Shown in pieces: positions 31,432 to 40,708 of a DNA stretch of 64,000 nt (the stretch's first letter is position 1; each line of letters opens with the position of its first letter). Source of the DNA: Tardiphaga sp. Its GTDB lineage: Bacteria > Pseudomonadota > Alphaproteobacteria > Rhizobiales > Xanthobacteraceae. The notes beneath the pieces were generated by a model. It saw nothing but the letters and a program-made list of their open reading frames with translations, was not told the DNA's origin and searched no databases. The stretch covers positions 37,504 to 101,503 of the forward strand of contig NZ_JAQGJT010000046.1 in NCBI RefSeq assembly GCF_028290495.1. Reading direction: 5' to 3'. The position numbers and the translations under genes are program-made.

Positions 31432-31835
31432 AATTCGCCGCAACAGCACTGACGGCGCTGCTGATGGCCACCGCGGCGCATGCAGGACAAGCTGCGGATG
31501 TAGCCAAGCAATGGGGACTGATCGGCAAGTGGGCTGTGAATTGTCCAGACGGCCAGACCATCTCCTACGAGGTTGAGCCCGACGGTCGACTGATCTCCGA
31601 CAATGGAACGAAGGCGATCGACGAGATCGAGACCGCCTCCGTCAACGAAGAGAAGCAGCTCATCCTGAGCTACATCTCGACCAGGGAGCAGGTGCAACGC
31701 ACCCTGATCATCGACAGGAAAGGCGATACGATCCGCCCTATTCTCAACCGAAATTCACGAAACGAATACACGGTCAGAAACAGTAAATTTGAAGCGACGG
31801 GCCAGGAGACTGCTTGGCTGCAGAAATGCCGCTAA
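31428..31835 (+). CDS. Small exported protein, island 2 cargo
   Basis: 135 aa from TTG 31428, overlapping the preceding stop. Signal peptide MKFAATALTALLMATAAHAG (about 1-19). Mature part is beta-rich with two cysteines (WAVNCPDGQTISYEVEPDG and the C-terminal LQKCR). Possibly a periplasmic lipocalin-like fold. Unusual start codon is supported by the coupled overlap and the signal peptide. Confidence 0.65.
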   Translation: MKFAATALTALLMATAAHAGQAADVAKQWGLIGKWAVNCPDGQTISYEVEPDGRLISDNGTKAIDEIETASVNEEKQLILSYISTREQVQRTLIIDRKGDTIRPILNRNSRNEYTVRNSKFEATGQETAWLQKCR

Positions 31836-32629
31836 CGCGAGCATGCCTTCTTCAATACGGCGATCTCCGGCGCCTTCATCTTCTCGCCGGCGCGCAGGCG
31901 TCGCTCTACGGCAGCCCGCACCGATTCGGGCAGTGACGATGACGACAGCGCGAATAGCGCGGCGCGGGACATCTTCTCGACTAACCAAACCTTGTCGCCG
32001 TAGAGCTGCGCGGCGTTGATGACCTGGCCGCACTCGCTGGCGCTGAGCCCGAAACGATCAGCAGCGAGCCGGGTAATCGGACTGGTCGAGTGCGGACCCT
32101 TGTGCTTGAGCAATTCCAGGCCCTGCTCAATCGCCCTACGGGCCTTGCTGACGCGATTGGTGACGGGCGGCGCCGGTGGTGCATCTTTCTCTGCAAGCGT
32201 CCTGCCGATCCTCCTGCCGACGCTGATCATGTAGTGGTGCTCTAGCTCTCGATCGGCAAAGGCATCGAGGCCGCGGAAGACTTCAAGCAACGGCACCAGT
32301 GGCACCACGTCGAACGCTTCCAGCCATTCGCTGCCACGCTCCGGCCACTCAGGCCGACGCTTCATGATGTCGCTGACGGCCGAGACAATAGGCTCGATCA
32401 GCGCGTCGCCATTGCCCTCCGATTCCGTGATCGTGATGATCAGCAGCCGGATATGGGCCTCGCCGTGAAACTGCTGCAGCCGCAACAGCCGGGCCCGCAC
32501 TGCCGCATCAATCAGCGGTCGATCCATCTCGACCAGAAGGCGCTGCAGGCCTTCCGGGTCCGGTGGCGGTAGACGCCATTGCTGCCGAGCCGCAGGCTGC
32601 TGATCGATCTGCTTCGCGACGGCTGGCAT
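31832..32629 (-). CDS. Unknown phage-region protein
   Basis: 265 aa from ATG 32629. Mostly helical; no catalytic motif seen. Contains HIRLLIITITESEGNGDALI in the middle and a C-terminal KMKAPEIAVLKKACSR. Last gene of the minus-strand phage array and convergent with the exported cargo protein, overlapping it by four bases. Confidence 0.65.
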   Translation of the reverse strand: MPAVAKQIDQQPAARQQWRLPPPDPEGLQRLLVEMDRPLIDAAVRARLLRLQQFHGEAHIRLLIITITESEGNGDALIEPIVSAVSDIMKRRPEWPERGSEWLEAFDVVPLVPLLEVFRGLDAFADRELEHHYMISVGRRIGRTLAEKDAPPAPPVTNRVSKARRAIEQGLELLKHKGPHSTSPITRLAADRFGLSASECGQVINAAQLYGDKVWLVEKMSRAALFALSSSSLPESVRAAVERRLRAGEKMKAPEIAVLKKACSR

Positions 32630-32688
32630 GTGTTCCTCGCTATGGGCCTTGTTTCAAATAAATCGTCTTCTTAGCGCCGTTTTTAGCG

Positions 32689-32940
32689 TCAGCCCTTCTT
32701 GTTTGAATTTGCAGCTAGTCGTTGTAGCCGGTCGGTTTCCCTAGTTGCGGCTCTGGCAACCTCTTCAAAAAACTCGATGACCCGCTGTCGCGCGCCTGGC
32801 ATGTCGAGCTTGAAGATCGAGGCATATCCGCGGGATATCATTTCGCCCGCAATGCGGTCGTCGGGAATCCCGGCGTCGCGCAGCTCGCCGAACAGGATAT
32901 CGACCCGTTCGGAGAGTAACAGGGCTTGCTCAGACGTCAT
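32689..32940 (-). CDS. Small unknown phage-region protein
   Basis: 83 aa from ATG 32940, overlapping the stop of the upstream gene (ATGA-type). Helical (EQALLLSERVDILFGELRDAG; RQRVIEFFEEVARAATRETD). No family recognised. Confidence 0.65.
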   Translation of the reverse strand: MTSEQALLLSERVDILFGELRDAGIPDDRIAGEMISRGYASIFKLDMPGARQRVIEFFEEVARAATRETDRLQRLAANSNKKG

Positions 32941-33761
32941 GCGGCGACCTTCCGTAACGCACGGCGGGACGATGTGAGCTTGTGGCGGAAGGTGGCCCCA
33001 TCACGCCAGACCTTCCAATCGACGGGCGCCGCTGCCTGGATCGGCTCGCCGATCGCGTCGGGCCATTCGACCAACACCTTCTGACTTGATCCCCGTCGCG
33101 TCACAGTGGTGAGCAACGCGCGGCCGCCGCAGGTGATCGTTTTGGACTGGTCAGGGAAACGAGCGCAGGGCTTGCGCCGCATCATCTCCATGATCTGTAG
33201 CATGTCGACCTCGGGCGTCATGTCCTCGGTCGCGAGGTGGAAGGGGAATCCGGCCGCTTTCAAATCGTCCGACGAAAAGATGCCGGGAGCCATCGACAGG
33301 TTTGCGACTGAGTGGAGGATAAAGGGCTTGTTATAGACTCCCTTCCCGCCTTTCAATTTCGGGGCGCTCTTGGCGTCGGTGTAGCAGGCGCTGTCCTCGT
33401 ACCCGCAGCGGATCTGGTAGCCTTCCGGCCGCTGCCGGTGCTCAGACCAGCCGAAACAGTAAAACTCGGTGTCCGGATGGCCGCACTGCCGCAGCATGTC
33501 CTCGTGGTCGAGGTAGACCTTGCGGACGTGGTTGGGCGCGTCGAGTATGAAATCATCAAACGATGCAAACCGATCGACCAGCGACAGCGCGAACAGGTGA
33601 CGAGCAATCACCGGCCCGCGGGTAAATATCGCCATATTGATGTCGGGCAGCACCGACACCTTGTCCTCAAAACCCGTCACCACGCCATCCACTGTGTAGC
33701 TGGCGCTGTCGGTCAACAGGTGAATCGCGTCCGGGTGTTTCATTACGACGATTGAGGTCAT
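32937..33761 (-). CDS. Phage protein, possibly Ntn-hydrolase-like
   Basis: 274 aa from ATG 33761, which overlaps the tape-measure stop (ATGA). The start MTSIVVMKHPDAIHLLTDSA with DGVVTGFEDKVSVLPDINMAI resembles the opening strands of proteasome-like Ntn hydrolases, but no proven nucleophile is evident. In tailed-phage regions this position downstream of the tape measure often holds such conserved proteins. Function unknown. Confidence 0.6.
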   Translation of the reverse strand: MTSIVVMKHPDAIHLLTDSASYTVDGVVTGFEDKVSVLPDINMAIFTRGPVIARHLFALSLVDRFASFDDFILDAPNHVRKVYLDHEDMLRQCGHPDTEFYCFGWSEHRQRPEGYQIRCGYEDSACYTDAKSAPKLKGGKGVYNKPFILHSVANLSMAPGIFSSDDLKAAGFPFHLATEDMTPEVDMLQIMEMMRRKPCARFPDQSKTITCGGRALLTTVTRRGSSQKVLVEWPDAIGEPIQAAAPVDWKVWRDGATFRHKLTSSRRALRKVAA

Positions 33762-35188
33762 GACTGCTCCTGTCCTGTTGCGATGTCCGAAAGGCCTTCG
33801 GAAATCGGCGTCATAGATTGCTGAGAGAATTGCGAGATCGCGGAGTTGGTCCTAAGCGCGGAGGCCTCGACGCTTCCGAGTGCCGTGGCGACGTCGGGGT
33901 AAATGCTGGCGAGCTGCCGGGCGATAGCAACGTCCTCGCTCGACATGAACGCCGTCTGTCTGCCAAAACTGATCTCGTGATCAACACTGGCCCGCGCCAA
34001 CTTCGTTGCGGCATCGCTTGCGGCTTGCCCCAGTTCGGAGATTTTCTGTTTCTGGGCATCCGTTGCGGCACCGCCTTTTTGCTGTGCGGCCTCGAGCAAC
34101 TGAGCCTCGGCCCGGAGTCGGGCATGTTCGCCGGCAGTCGCACCGACGGCATCGGCATCCGCTCGCATCGCGGCAATGTGCTTGTTCGCGGAGATCACCG
34201 CCCCGTCGAACGGATCGCGCGCCGGCGCTGCTGTCCTGATACGATTCGAGAGACCAAGGCCTTCGCGATCTTCCGGCGTTGCGGTGCCCCGCAGGAGCCG
34301 CAGTGACCGTTGCATGTCCTTTACCTTGTCGGCAGTCATCCCGGCTTCCTGGGAAGCGGAGAGCAGCCCGTTGGCGACGCCAGCAAGGGCCGGGTTCGAG
34401 TTGCCTATATCGGCGATGGCATTTCGGAATTTCTCGACGGCCGGAGCACCGAGGGCGATATTGCCACTCAACTCCTCAAGAGCACTTTTAAATGGCCCGA
34501 AGTTGGGGGAAATATCGAAAGCACCGGCACCCGTTATCCCGCCCATCGCGTCGGTGGGCGCAGCGACCGGGACGGTGCTTCGCAGGAAGGATGAAGTTTG
34601 ATGCCTGATGTTCGATTGCAGCGCGTTGATGTTCTGCGACGTTTGCAGCTCTAGGATCGCCTTGGACTGGTCGTAGAATTTGCCGGCCTTCTCGGCGGCG
34701 TCCCGATAGGCATCCTTCACTGAGCCGAGCAGCCTTGCCTGCTCTGAGAGACTGGCCTCGAGGGTCGGCCCACTGCTCGCTGTGAGCGCATAGTAGGCCG
34801 TCGATGCGGCGGTAATGCCTTGCATCGCAAGCGAGGCAGCATTGTAAGAGCCCAATATGCTGAGGATGCCGGACGCCCCGCCACCTGCCGCGGTATTCAG
34901 TTTCGTGATGCCACTCGATGCGCTAGTCGATGCCGTCGCCATCTTCTCGGACGCCGCGTTGAAAGCTGCCGTTCGAGTCTGGTACTCGGCGACCGAGATC
35001 CCGGCGCGTTTGGCAGCGGCCTCCATCGCCCCCATGCCGGCGGCGACCTTCGAGCTAGATTGAGCCAGTTGATCGGCTGCGGCCGAGGCTGCTCTGCTGG
35101 CCGCAGACAATTGATCTAGATCGCCCTTCGCCGCTTTGACTTGGGAAGTGTCGACTGCAAGGCCGATCGTTGCTGAAGCGTCGCTCAT
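33758..35188 (-). CDS. Phage tail tape measure protein, short
   Basis: 476 aa from ATG 35188. Repetitive Ala/Ser-rich helices in the first third (LDQLSAASRAASAAADQLAQ) and a hydrophobic segment (GASGILSILGSYNAASLAMQ) typical of tape measures, which set tail length and thread through the tail tube. 476 aa is short compared with usual siphophage tape measures (often 700 or more), consistent with a short tail or a truncated remnant. Neighbouring chaperone-like and gp10-like genes support the call. Confidence 0.78.
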   Translation of the reverse strand: MSDASATIGLAVDTSQVKAAKGDLDQLSAASRAASAAADQLAQSSSKVAAGMGAMEAAAKRAGISVAEYQTRTAAFNAASEKMATASTSASSGITKLNTAAGGGASGILSILGSYNAASLAMQGITAASTAYYALTASSGPTLEASLSEQARLLGSVKDAYRDAAEKAGKFYDQSKAILELQTSQNINALQSNIRHQTSSFLRSTVPVAAPTDAMGGITGAGAFDISPNFGPFKSALEELSGNIALGAPAVEKFRNAIADIGNSNPALAGVANGLLSASQEAGMTADKVKDMQRSLRLLRGTATPEDREGLGLSNRIRTAAPARDPFDGAVISANKHIAAMRADADAVGATAGEHARLRAEAQLLEAAQQKGGAATDAQKQKISELGQAASDAATKLARASVDHEISFGRQTAFMSSEDVAIARQLASIYPDVATALGSVEASALRTNSAISQFSQQSMTPISEGLSDIATGQEQS

Positions 35189-35198
35189 GTTTCACCCC

Positions 35199-35669
35199 TC
35201 AATCGTATTTAGTGAGTCGGGCGAACCCGTTGAGCACAGTGTTTTTTGCCTTCACAATGTTGCGGTCGACAATTTGCGGCCACTGCATCGCAGCGAGTCG
35301 GACGAAGGCGCGAGGCGCCATCTTCGACGTCCCGTATTCGAGATACGTCGCGTAAGCGGCGGTGTATCCGATGTAGAGCGGTTGCCCGAGCTCGGTGCCA
35401 GCAATCACCAAATTGACCTCTCTAGGATTGTAAACGGCGGGTGCTCCGCCTTTCGCGGACGGGTCAATTTGAGGCATGGAATCGTTGGAAGCTCGGATGC
35501 TGGCGCGTAGAAAGCCGAAGTCGATCGGCATGTTGCCGCCGGCGCCCACCGGCTTTTGCATTTCCGAAACGACGTCCTGAGCGCTCATCCTGAAAACGGC
35601 AAGTAGCCGCTCCTCGGCTTGTCGGCACCAATTGTCGACGTCGGTTGCAAAAGTAAGGTTGGACGCCAT
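35199..35669 (-). CDS. HK97 gp10-like phage tail/head-tail protein
   Basis: 156 aa from ATG 35669. The pattern DFGFLRASIRAS and PLYIGYTAAYATYLEYGTSKMAPRAFVRLA is characteristic of HK97-gp10 family proteins, which complete the tail tube or head-tail junction. Lies between the tail chaperone-like gene and the tape measure, as in siphophages. Confidence 0.78.
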   Translation of the reverse strand: MASNLTFATDVDNWCRQAEERLLAVFRMSAQDVVSEMQKPVGAGGNMPIDFGFLRASIRASNDSMPQIDPSAKGGAPAVYNPREVNLVIAGTELGQPLYIGYTAAYATYLEYGTSKMAPRAFVRLAAMQWPQIVDRNIVKAKNTVLNGFARLTKYD

Positions 35670-35675
35670 TCGCTG

Positions 35676-35987
35676 CTACCCTTCCGTTGCAGGGCTGAGC
35701 GGGCGGCCGGCATTCGCCAGCAGCAGAACATCCTGTGACAGCGGTTCGGTGAGGTTCGGCAGGCCCGTCTTCCACACGGCGTCCTCAACCTCGGCAGGTC
35801 GGCTTCCGAGGCCTGCGGCGACCACCTCCACGTAGGCGTCGAAGTCCATCAGCGACAGCCGGCTGAGGACGGTTTGAAAGCCGCGCTGGCCGTTGACGAC
35901 CTTTGCCGCCTTCAGCGACGGGACCAGCGTTTTCTGCTTCCCGTTAAGTTCGATCTCGATCGTGCCGGTGTCAGTCTGGTCAGTCAT
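35676..35987 (-). CDS. Tail assembly chaperone-like protein (GTA gp11-type)
   Basis: 103 aa from ATG 35987 with a GGAAGC ribosome site; extension to 36092 has none. IEIELNGKQKTLVPSLKAAK and FQTVLSRLSLMDFDAYVEVV match the layout of gene-transfer-agent gp11/tail chaperone proteins, usually located before the tape measure. Family assignment moderate. Confidence 0.65.
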   Translation of the reverse strand: MTDQTDTGTIEIELNGKQKTLVPSLKAAKVVNGQRGFQTVLSRLSLMDFDAYVEVVAAGLGSRPAEVEDAVWKTGLPNLTEPLSQDVLLLANAGRPLSPATEG

Positions 35988-36104
35988 CTTGCTTCCTGGT
36001 TTGGTTCCGAGAACAATATCGGGAGTGATGGGAAACGAGGCGGCGGTTCGGCGTTCGCCGGCCTCGTCCATCGCGCTGGCGTCGGATGCCACCTGCGCAA
36101 ACCG

Positions 36105-36899
36105 TCATGCTGCGCGCTCCGCCAGATACTCAGCTTCGCTGGCATAAAATTTCCCGTCTCGGATTTCATCGGGCGTGGCGTGGCGATGCAGATCGGTGCT
36201 GCCTTTTTTCTCGTATTGCACGACAAGAACCGGCTGATCGTCGCCCATCTTGACCAGCCACGGTGCCCTGAGCTTCTGCTCAATCGGCGTCGCGAAGGCG
36301 TCAAACTCAAGCTGCGGCATGCCGGCTTTCGTCTGCAGATCGTTCCGCGCCACCGCGGCGATGCCGGCCGCTTCGTTGAGCGTCGATTCCAATTCGGCGA
36401 TCTCGGCGAGCTGCGGGCCGAACAGCGTTTTCAGGCGCGCCTCCTGTGCGGCCTGGACGAGGAAGCCTTCGTTCGGTGTGAGGCCGCTCAGCACCGGCGG
36501 CTGCTCGAGCAGAGCGTCGGCGAAAGTCGGGTCGGTGGTGATCAGCCCGGCGCGCACGGCCGTATCCATGCCCCGCATCGCTGCCCTGAGCTCTTGCCGG
36601 TTCAACGCGCCGACCAGATCGGTCTTGTCGAAGGGTGGCGACTTCACCGCAGAGCGCTTGGTCTCCAGCGTCTTTCGAAGATCGTCGACGGGCTTGCGAG
36701 CATCCCGCAGATCCCGCACCGCGCGCTGCAAGATGGTCTTCAGCGCGTTGGCGCGGCCCACTTCGCTGAGGTCGCGGTTCATTGCTACGCGCTCGCAATC
36801 TTGGGAAAACGCCTCGGCAACGTCGAGGCATTTTGCCAGTTGGCCGCGCATCGGATGCGCTTTCAAACGCTCGATAAGCTGTTCGTTTCTCAGATTCAT
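36105..36899 (-). CDS. Unknown phage-region protein
   Basis: 264 aa from ATG 36899 with a GGGAGG site. Helical N-terminus (AKCLDVAEAFSQDCERVAMN) and a beta C-terminus (PVLVVQYEKKGSTDLHRHAT). Sits between terminase and tail genes, where portal and capsid genes are expected, but does not resemble them. Function unknown. Confidence 0.6.
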   Translation of the reverse strand: MNLRNEQLIERLKAHPMRGQLAKCLDVAEAFSQDCERVAMNRDLSEVGRANALKTILQRAVRDLRDARKPVDDLRKTLETKRSAVKSPPFDKTDLVGALNRQELRAAMRGMDTAVRAGLITTDPTFADALLEQPPVLSGLTPNEGFLVQAAQEARLKTLFGPQLAEIAELESTLNEAAGIAAVARNDLQTKAGMPQLEFDAFATPIEQKLRAPWLVKMGDDQPVLVVQYEKKGSTDLHRHATPDEIRDGKFYASEAEYLAERAA

Positions 36900-36910
36900 T
36901 GCTGCCTCCC

Positions 36911-37174
36911 TCAATCAAGCTGCGCGAGAAATTCGTTGCGCCGCTCTGTCGCTTCCGTCGGCCAGTGCCCTTCGAGATCGGGCGCATAAACCGGGTGACG
37001 AAGCGCGATCATGTCGGGATAGGTGCCGAACGACCGGACTTGCTCCGAGGTCTTTCCGACCAGCGCGCCATCGAGCGCAGCCAGTTCGAGAAACGCCTCT
37101 CGAAACTCCGCCACCGCGGATGCGTATCGCGCACCAGCCGCCGTCCGCTGGTCGATCAAGTTGCGAATGCTCAT
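36911..37174 (-). CDS. Small unknown protein after the large terminase
   Basis: 87 aa from ATG 37174, overlapping the terminase stop (ATGA). Helical start (SIRNLIDQRTAAGARYASAV), then DLEGHWPTEATERRNEFLAQ. No family recognised. Confidence 0.6.
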   Translation of the reverse strand: MSIRNLIDQRTAAGARYASAVAEFREAFLELAALDGALVGKTSEQVRSFGTYPDMIALRHPVYAPDLEGHWPTEATERRNEFLAQLD

Positions 37175-38742
37175 GCCGCTGTTTCCTCGTTCGGTTTGAA
37201 GACGCCACGATCGATCCAATACTGCCGATCGTTGGGGTGAAATATTCCTTGAGCTGCCCAATATTCCGGCGGCTGTGAGGCGTAGCCAGTGCGCTCCGGC
37301 TGCTGTGCAAAGGGGCTGTTCTCGCTGTGACGATCCCGGGCGCCGTAGGTGCCAAAGATTGGAGCCGGCGGCATGAGCTTGTTCGCGTTGACGACGCACC
37401 ACACGGCGCCGGCCGCGGCATTGATGAAGTCGTCATGCTCGCCGGGGAGGTGATCGACGCGCGCGCCGCGCAACACCAGACCGAGGCCCTGTTCCTGCAG
37501 CTTTGGCAGGTCGGGCAACTCGATCTCGCCGGCGTTCAGCTTCGGATCCATCTCGTCGTAGAGATCGGTCTTCGGCACCTTGCAGGGTTGATAGGTGATG
37601 CCCTGGCTTTCGAAGTCGTACCGGAACGTCAGGCCAGCGTAGGCGTCGCCTATGACGCGCCGGATGCCGTATTCCTTCAGGTGTTTGGCAAATCGCAGGA
37701 CCGCATTTCGCGGGTTGAAGGGGACGTCACCGAGTTGCTTGACGATCAGGTCGACGATCGCCCGCCCATCCTCCTCATGCGCAATGGACAGGGTGGCGTC
37801 ATCCGCGCTGCCGCCGCTCATATCGACGAAGCCGTGATACTTCAGCCGGGCGTCGTAGGGCAGCGTGACGCGGCCCTTGTCGATCGCCTTGATGAAGTTG
37901 TCGGGATCGAAGAACGCACCGTTCGGCGCGCCAGGCAGGTTGAGGTGCAGCCGGCGAAACTTGTGCGAGGGCAGCCGGCGCCGCTGCTGTTCGATGTAGC
38001 CCATGCCCTCCGGCCAGGACGACATGGAAGGGTTGGCTCTCCGTTCGGGGGAGAGGTCGGCCAGCGCGGGATCGGTACAGAACTCGCCGCTGTACCACGA
38101 GAACAGGAAGCGTGGATCGTCGCCCGCCTTGCCGCGCTCCTTTAGATCGTGCAGCGGGATGCCTGGGCTGTTCCAGAGGGTGTCATAGCTGGTGATCCAC
38201 ATGCGGGAGTCAAACCGCGTGGGGTCCATCGCCAGCGCTTCCAGCAGGTCGTAGTCGCGCCAGCCGTGGATCTCGTCGAGACCGAGGAACAGGTAGGTCT
38301 TGCCGTGTGCGCCGATACTGTCGCGTGCGGGGAGTATCTGCAGGAAGCCGCGGCCGTCGGTCCGCTTGATCTCCTCCGAGAACACCGTGACTTCGCCGCC
38401 GATCTGCGCGTCGTTAGCCTCGATCAGCTTCTTGGCAAGGCTGAGGTCGTCACCGGCCTGCTTGAGGTCGTTGGCGATGATGTAGCATTCGTTGCCCTGC
38501 GGACTGTCCAGGCAGAGAAGGCAGTAAAGGCCGGCCAGCACCAGGTCGGCGCTCTTCCAGTTCTTCTTGCCGCGGCCCGCCAGCACCATGTTAAACACCG
38601 GCGCGCCGTCATCCCGGAAGGTGTAGAGCGCCTGAATGAACAGCGCCTGCCGGTAGGGTTCGATCGTATCCAGCAGCGGACGGCCGTCGATCCACCGCAG
38701 GGTGGCGAAGAACTCCAAGGGGGAAGGGTGCTGCGGTGTCAT
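37171..38742 (-). CDS. Phage terminase large subunit
   Basis: 523 aa. ATPase Walker A is LAGRGKKNWKSA (residues 54-65) and Walker B FLGLDEIHG (152-160). The nuclease domain carries an early acidic residue in YHGFVDMSGGSADDATLSIA and a late acidic pair in GEHDDFINAA. It packages DNA into a procapsid, yet no capsid gene is present nearby. ATG 38742 overlaps the small-subunit stop, making a terS-terL operon. Confidence 0.9.
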   Translation of the reverse strand: MTPQHPSPLEFFATLRWIDGRPLLDTIEPYRQALFIQALYTFRDDGAPVFNMVLAGRGKKNWKSADLVLAGLYCLLCLDSPQGNECYIIANDLKQAGDDLSLAKKLIEANDAQIGGEVTVFSEEIKRTDGRGFLQILPARDSIGAHGKTYLFLGLDEIHGWRDYDLLEALAMDPTRFDSRMWITSYDTLWNSPGIPLHDLKERGKAGDDPRFLFSWYSGEFCTDPALADLSPERRANPSMSSWPEGMGYIEQQRRRLPSHKFRRLHLNLPGAPNGAFFDPDNFIKAIDKGRVTLPYDARLKYHGFVDMSGGSADDATLSIAHEEDGRAIVDLIVKQLGDVPFNPRNAVLRFAKHLKEYGIRRVIGDAYAGLTFRYDFESQGITYQPCKVPKTDLYDEMDPKLNAGEIELPDLPKLQEQGLGLVLRGARVDHLPGEHDDFINAAAGAVWCVVNANKLMPPAPIFGTYGARDRHSENSPFAQQPERTGYASQPPEYWAAQGIFHPNDRQYWIDRGVFKPNEETAA

Positions 38743-39080
38743 CCTGCGGCCCTCAGGCGTTCCCGGATGGGCCGGATGGTGCGGGCAGGGGCGTCGCCTA
38801 TGCGGAGCGAGCGGCGCGCCCTATCGGCCAGGTTCTCCGCTTTGATTAGGTCACCAGGTGCGACGGGCTCGCCTCGCAGTGACCGGGTCCGCAGCGCCTC
38901 TGCGGTGACCTGCAGCTCGGCGGCCCTCAGGACCGCGTCGTGCTTCATCGGGTCGAGCGTCCCGCCAAGTGCTGCGGTGAATAGGTCGATCACCTGCCGT
39001 ACACGACGCGCGGCCGCGGTTCGCCCATCCAAGCCGGCTATCCAGCCGCTCCGCTCGCCAATCTGCGCCGTATCCGACAT
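38739..39080 (-). CDS. Probable phage terminase small subunit
   Basis: 113 aa from ATG 39080 (an ATG at 39098 is the alternative). Helical, basic sequence (RTAAARRVRQVIDLFTAALG; AELQVTAEALRTRSLRGE), immediately upstream of and overlapping the large terminase, the usual position of the small subunit. Assignment rests on position and composition. Confidence 0.6.
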   Translation of the reverse strand: MSDTAQIGERSGWIAGLDGRTAAARRVRQVIDLFTAALGGTLDPMKHDAVLRAAELQVTAEALRTRSLRGEPVAPGDLIKAENLADRARRSLRIGDAPARTIRPIRERLRAAG

Positions 39081-39558
39081 GCAATGTCCATCCACCATCC
39101 GCGCACCGAGCTGGTATCAAACCTGCTGTTTTCGCGGCGCGCGTGGCCCTCAAGTGGCCCCGGTTCTGGAATGCTGTCAAATCTCGCTTGGCAAACCTTT
39201 GTAAATGCTAGCATTACCCTTCATAGGACAACCGATTGAATAGCACTTGTTCCGTCACTCGGCGTTCGCTGGTGCTTGGTGCTCGACTGAGAGAGTCGCA
39301 TTCGGCTGTGCGAGCGTCGTCCTTTGTGGTGCGGATGCTCAAGATTTGGAGTGACTATCTTGCTCGTCGCCTTCTTCCCCCTCCTGAAAATCATCTGGTG
39401 GGCCGAACCGCTTTGGTTCGGTCCCGGGGGTTCAAGGGGGGCCGCGCCTCCCTTGCCTTCCTCTTCCTTACTTTGAGACAGGTTCGTCGCTGATAGGTAG
39501 AATAGGAATGGGCGACGGACTTGTCTCACGACTGATGAGGCTGATTGGGGAATAGGGA
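39081..39558. other. Intergenic region between terminase operon and DUF4760 gene
   Basis: About 478 bases. Two open frames (39221-39565 minus, 39236-39493 plus) have no family resemblance. AAGTGGCCCC at 39150-39159 is an inverted partial copy of the arm-type repeat at the island ends. Confidence 0.5.
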
Positions 39559-40101
39559 ATGTCAATTAACGACGTAGTGCCTTACGCACAAAGTTTTACA
39601 GCTGTTATAGCGACGGCTGCGCTCGGAGTGGCGTTTTGGTCACTCCAAGCGCAGAAGGCCGTAGCCCGCCGACGCGCTGCCGTCGACTTTTTCCTCAAAA
39701 CGGACTTGGATGAAAAGCTGCTCGAAGCTTACTCGAGATACCGCACGGCGGCGCAAAAGTTGCCGCATATCGTCGATTTTGGTGCATTTTGTACAACCAC
39801 GGATTTCGATGACATTCGAGGCTATCTAAACGTCGTCGAGCTCATGGCGGTCGGCGTTCTGAACGAGACCTTTGATGAGCGCATTTGCTACGTCTATTGG
39901 AAAGACTTCGTGATGCGGGTGATGTCGGATACTGCGAAACTGATCGACTATTTGCGCGAGATAGACGGGGAGCATTCCTACAGCAACTTCCGCCGGGTCC
40001 ATTACTATTGGATGACAAACCCTGAACTTGCCATCCGCTGGGAACAGGGTGGCCGACCTCTGCGTAAAGGCCCCACTCTTACGGCGGCCCCTGGTTATTA
40101 G
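39559..40101 (+). CDS. DUF4760 membrane-anchored protein
   Basis: 180 aa from ATG 39559. An N-terminal transmembrane helix (FTAVIATAALGVAFWSL, about 12-29) is followed by the DUF4760 pattern: FFLKTDLDEKLLEAYSRY, DDIRGYLNVVELMAVGVLNE, FDERICYVYWKDFVMRV. Oriented against the phage operon, a typical cargo ('moron') arrangement. Function not known; an envelope-based exclusion role is one option. Confidence 0.78.
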   Translation: MSINDVVPYAQSFTAVIATAALGVAFWSLQAQKAVARRRAAVDFFLKTDLDEKLLEAYSRYRTAAQKLPHIVDFGAFCTTTDFDDIRGYLNVVELMAVGVLNETFDERICYVYWKDFVMRVMSDTAKLIDYLREIDGEHSYSNFRRVHYYWMTNPELAIRWEQGGRPLRKGPTLTAAPGY

Positions 40102-40708
40102 CAGCACAACCAACATTCTTCCGTCTGCGCATAAAGGTGGCTCGGCTGATGCCCTGGGCTTCCCATGGCTTGGTGCGGGATAGGCTATGGTCTGCAAGGT
40201 ACTGCTGACGGCTTAGAGCGCCATTGGTAGCCCGCTTGAGCCGGGCGTTCTCTCGGTCGCGCTCACGCTTCCTTGCAGCCCTGCGCTTCTCTCTGGCGCG
40301 CTTGTCGACGTCGTAGGAGCCTATGGTGCGGATGCCGAGCCGAGTGCGGTCTGCGTCAGACAGGCGGATCTTGTCGGCGATCTGGTCGGCCTTGCCGATT
40401 CCATTGCGCTTGGACTTGCACACCCTCGCCACCAGGGCAGGGATCTCCAGATATTCGGGCGCCCATTTCTTGCACCAGAACTCTATCTGTCCCGTCATGT
40501 GATCGGGTGATGGCTCGCAGCCCCGGTCGATCGCCAACTGTCTGAAACACAGCGCGGCCGGCATTATGTACACGTCAGCGTCATCGGTGTCCGGCACGGT
40601 GCCGTGCCGATCACGAATGAGCTTTTCTATTTCTCGCAGGCGATGCGTGGCGTGGCTGTAGCCGCGTTTTGCAGGCCTGGATGAGCTATGAGCTGGTGCC
40701 GACGGCAT
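40079..40708 (-). CDS. Unknown phage-region protein with basic C-terminus
   Basis: 209 aa from ATG 40708. N-terminal THRLREIEKLIRDRHG; a central highly basic stretch (KRAREKRRAARKRERDRENA); C-terminal WEAQGISRATFMRRRKN looks like a helix-turn-helix. Possibly a replication or packaging regulator. Its 3' end overlaps the DUF4760 gene convergently by 23 bases. Confidence 0.65.
   Translation of the reverse strand: MPSAPAHSSSRPAKRGYSHATHRLREIEKLIRDRHGTVPDTDDADVYIMPAALCFRQLAIDRGCEPSPDHMTGQIEFWCKKWAPEYLEIPALVARVCKSKRNGIGKADQIADKIRLSDADRTRLGIRTIGSYDVDKRAREKRRAARKRERDRENARLKRATNGALSRQQYLADHSLSRTKPWEAQGISRATFMRRRKNVGCAANNQGPP

Noticed and set aside
39221..39565. Minus-strand 114-aa frame
   Set aside because: Overlaps the DUF4760 start, atypical composition and no recognisable domain.
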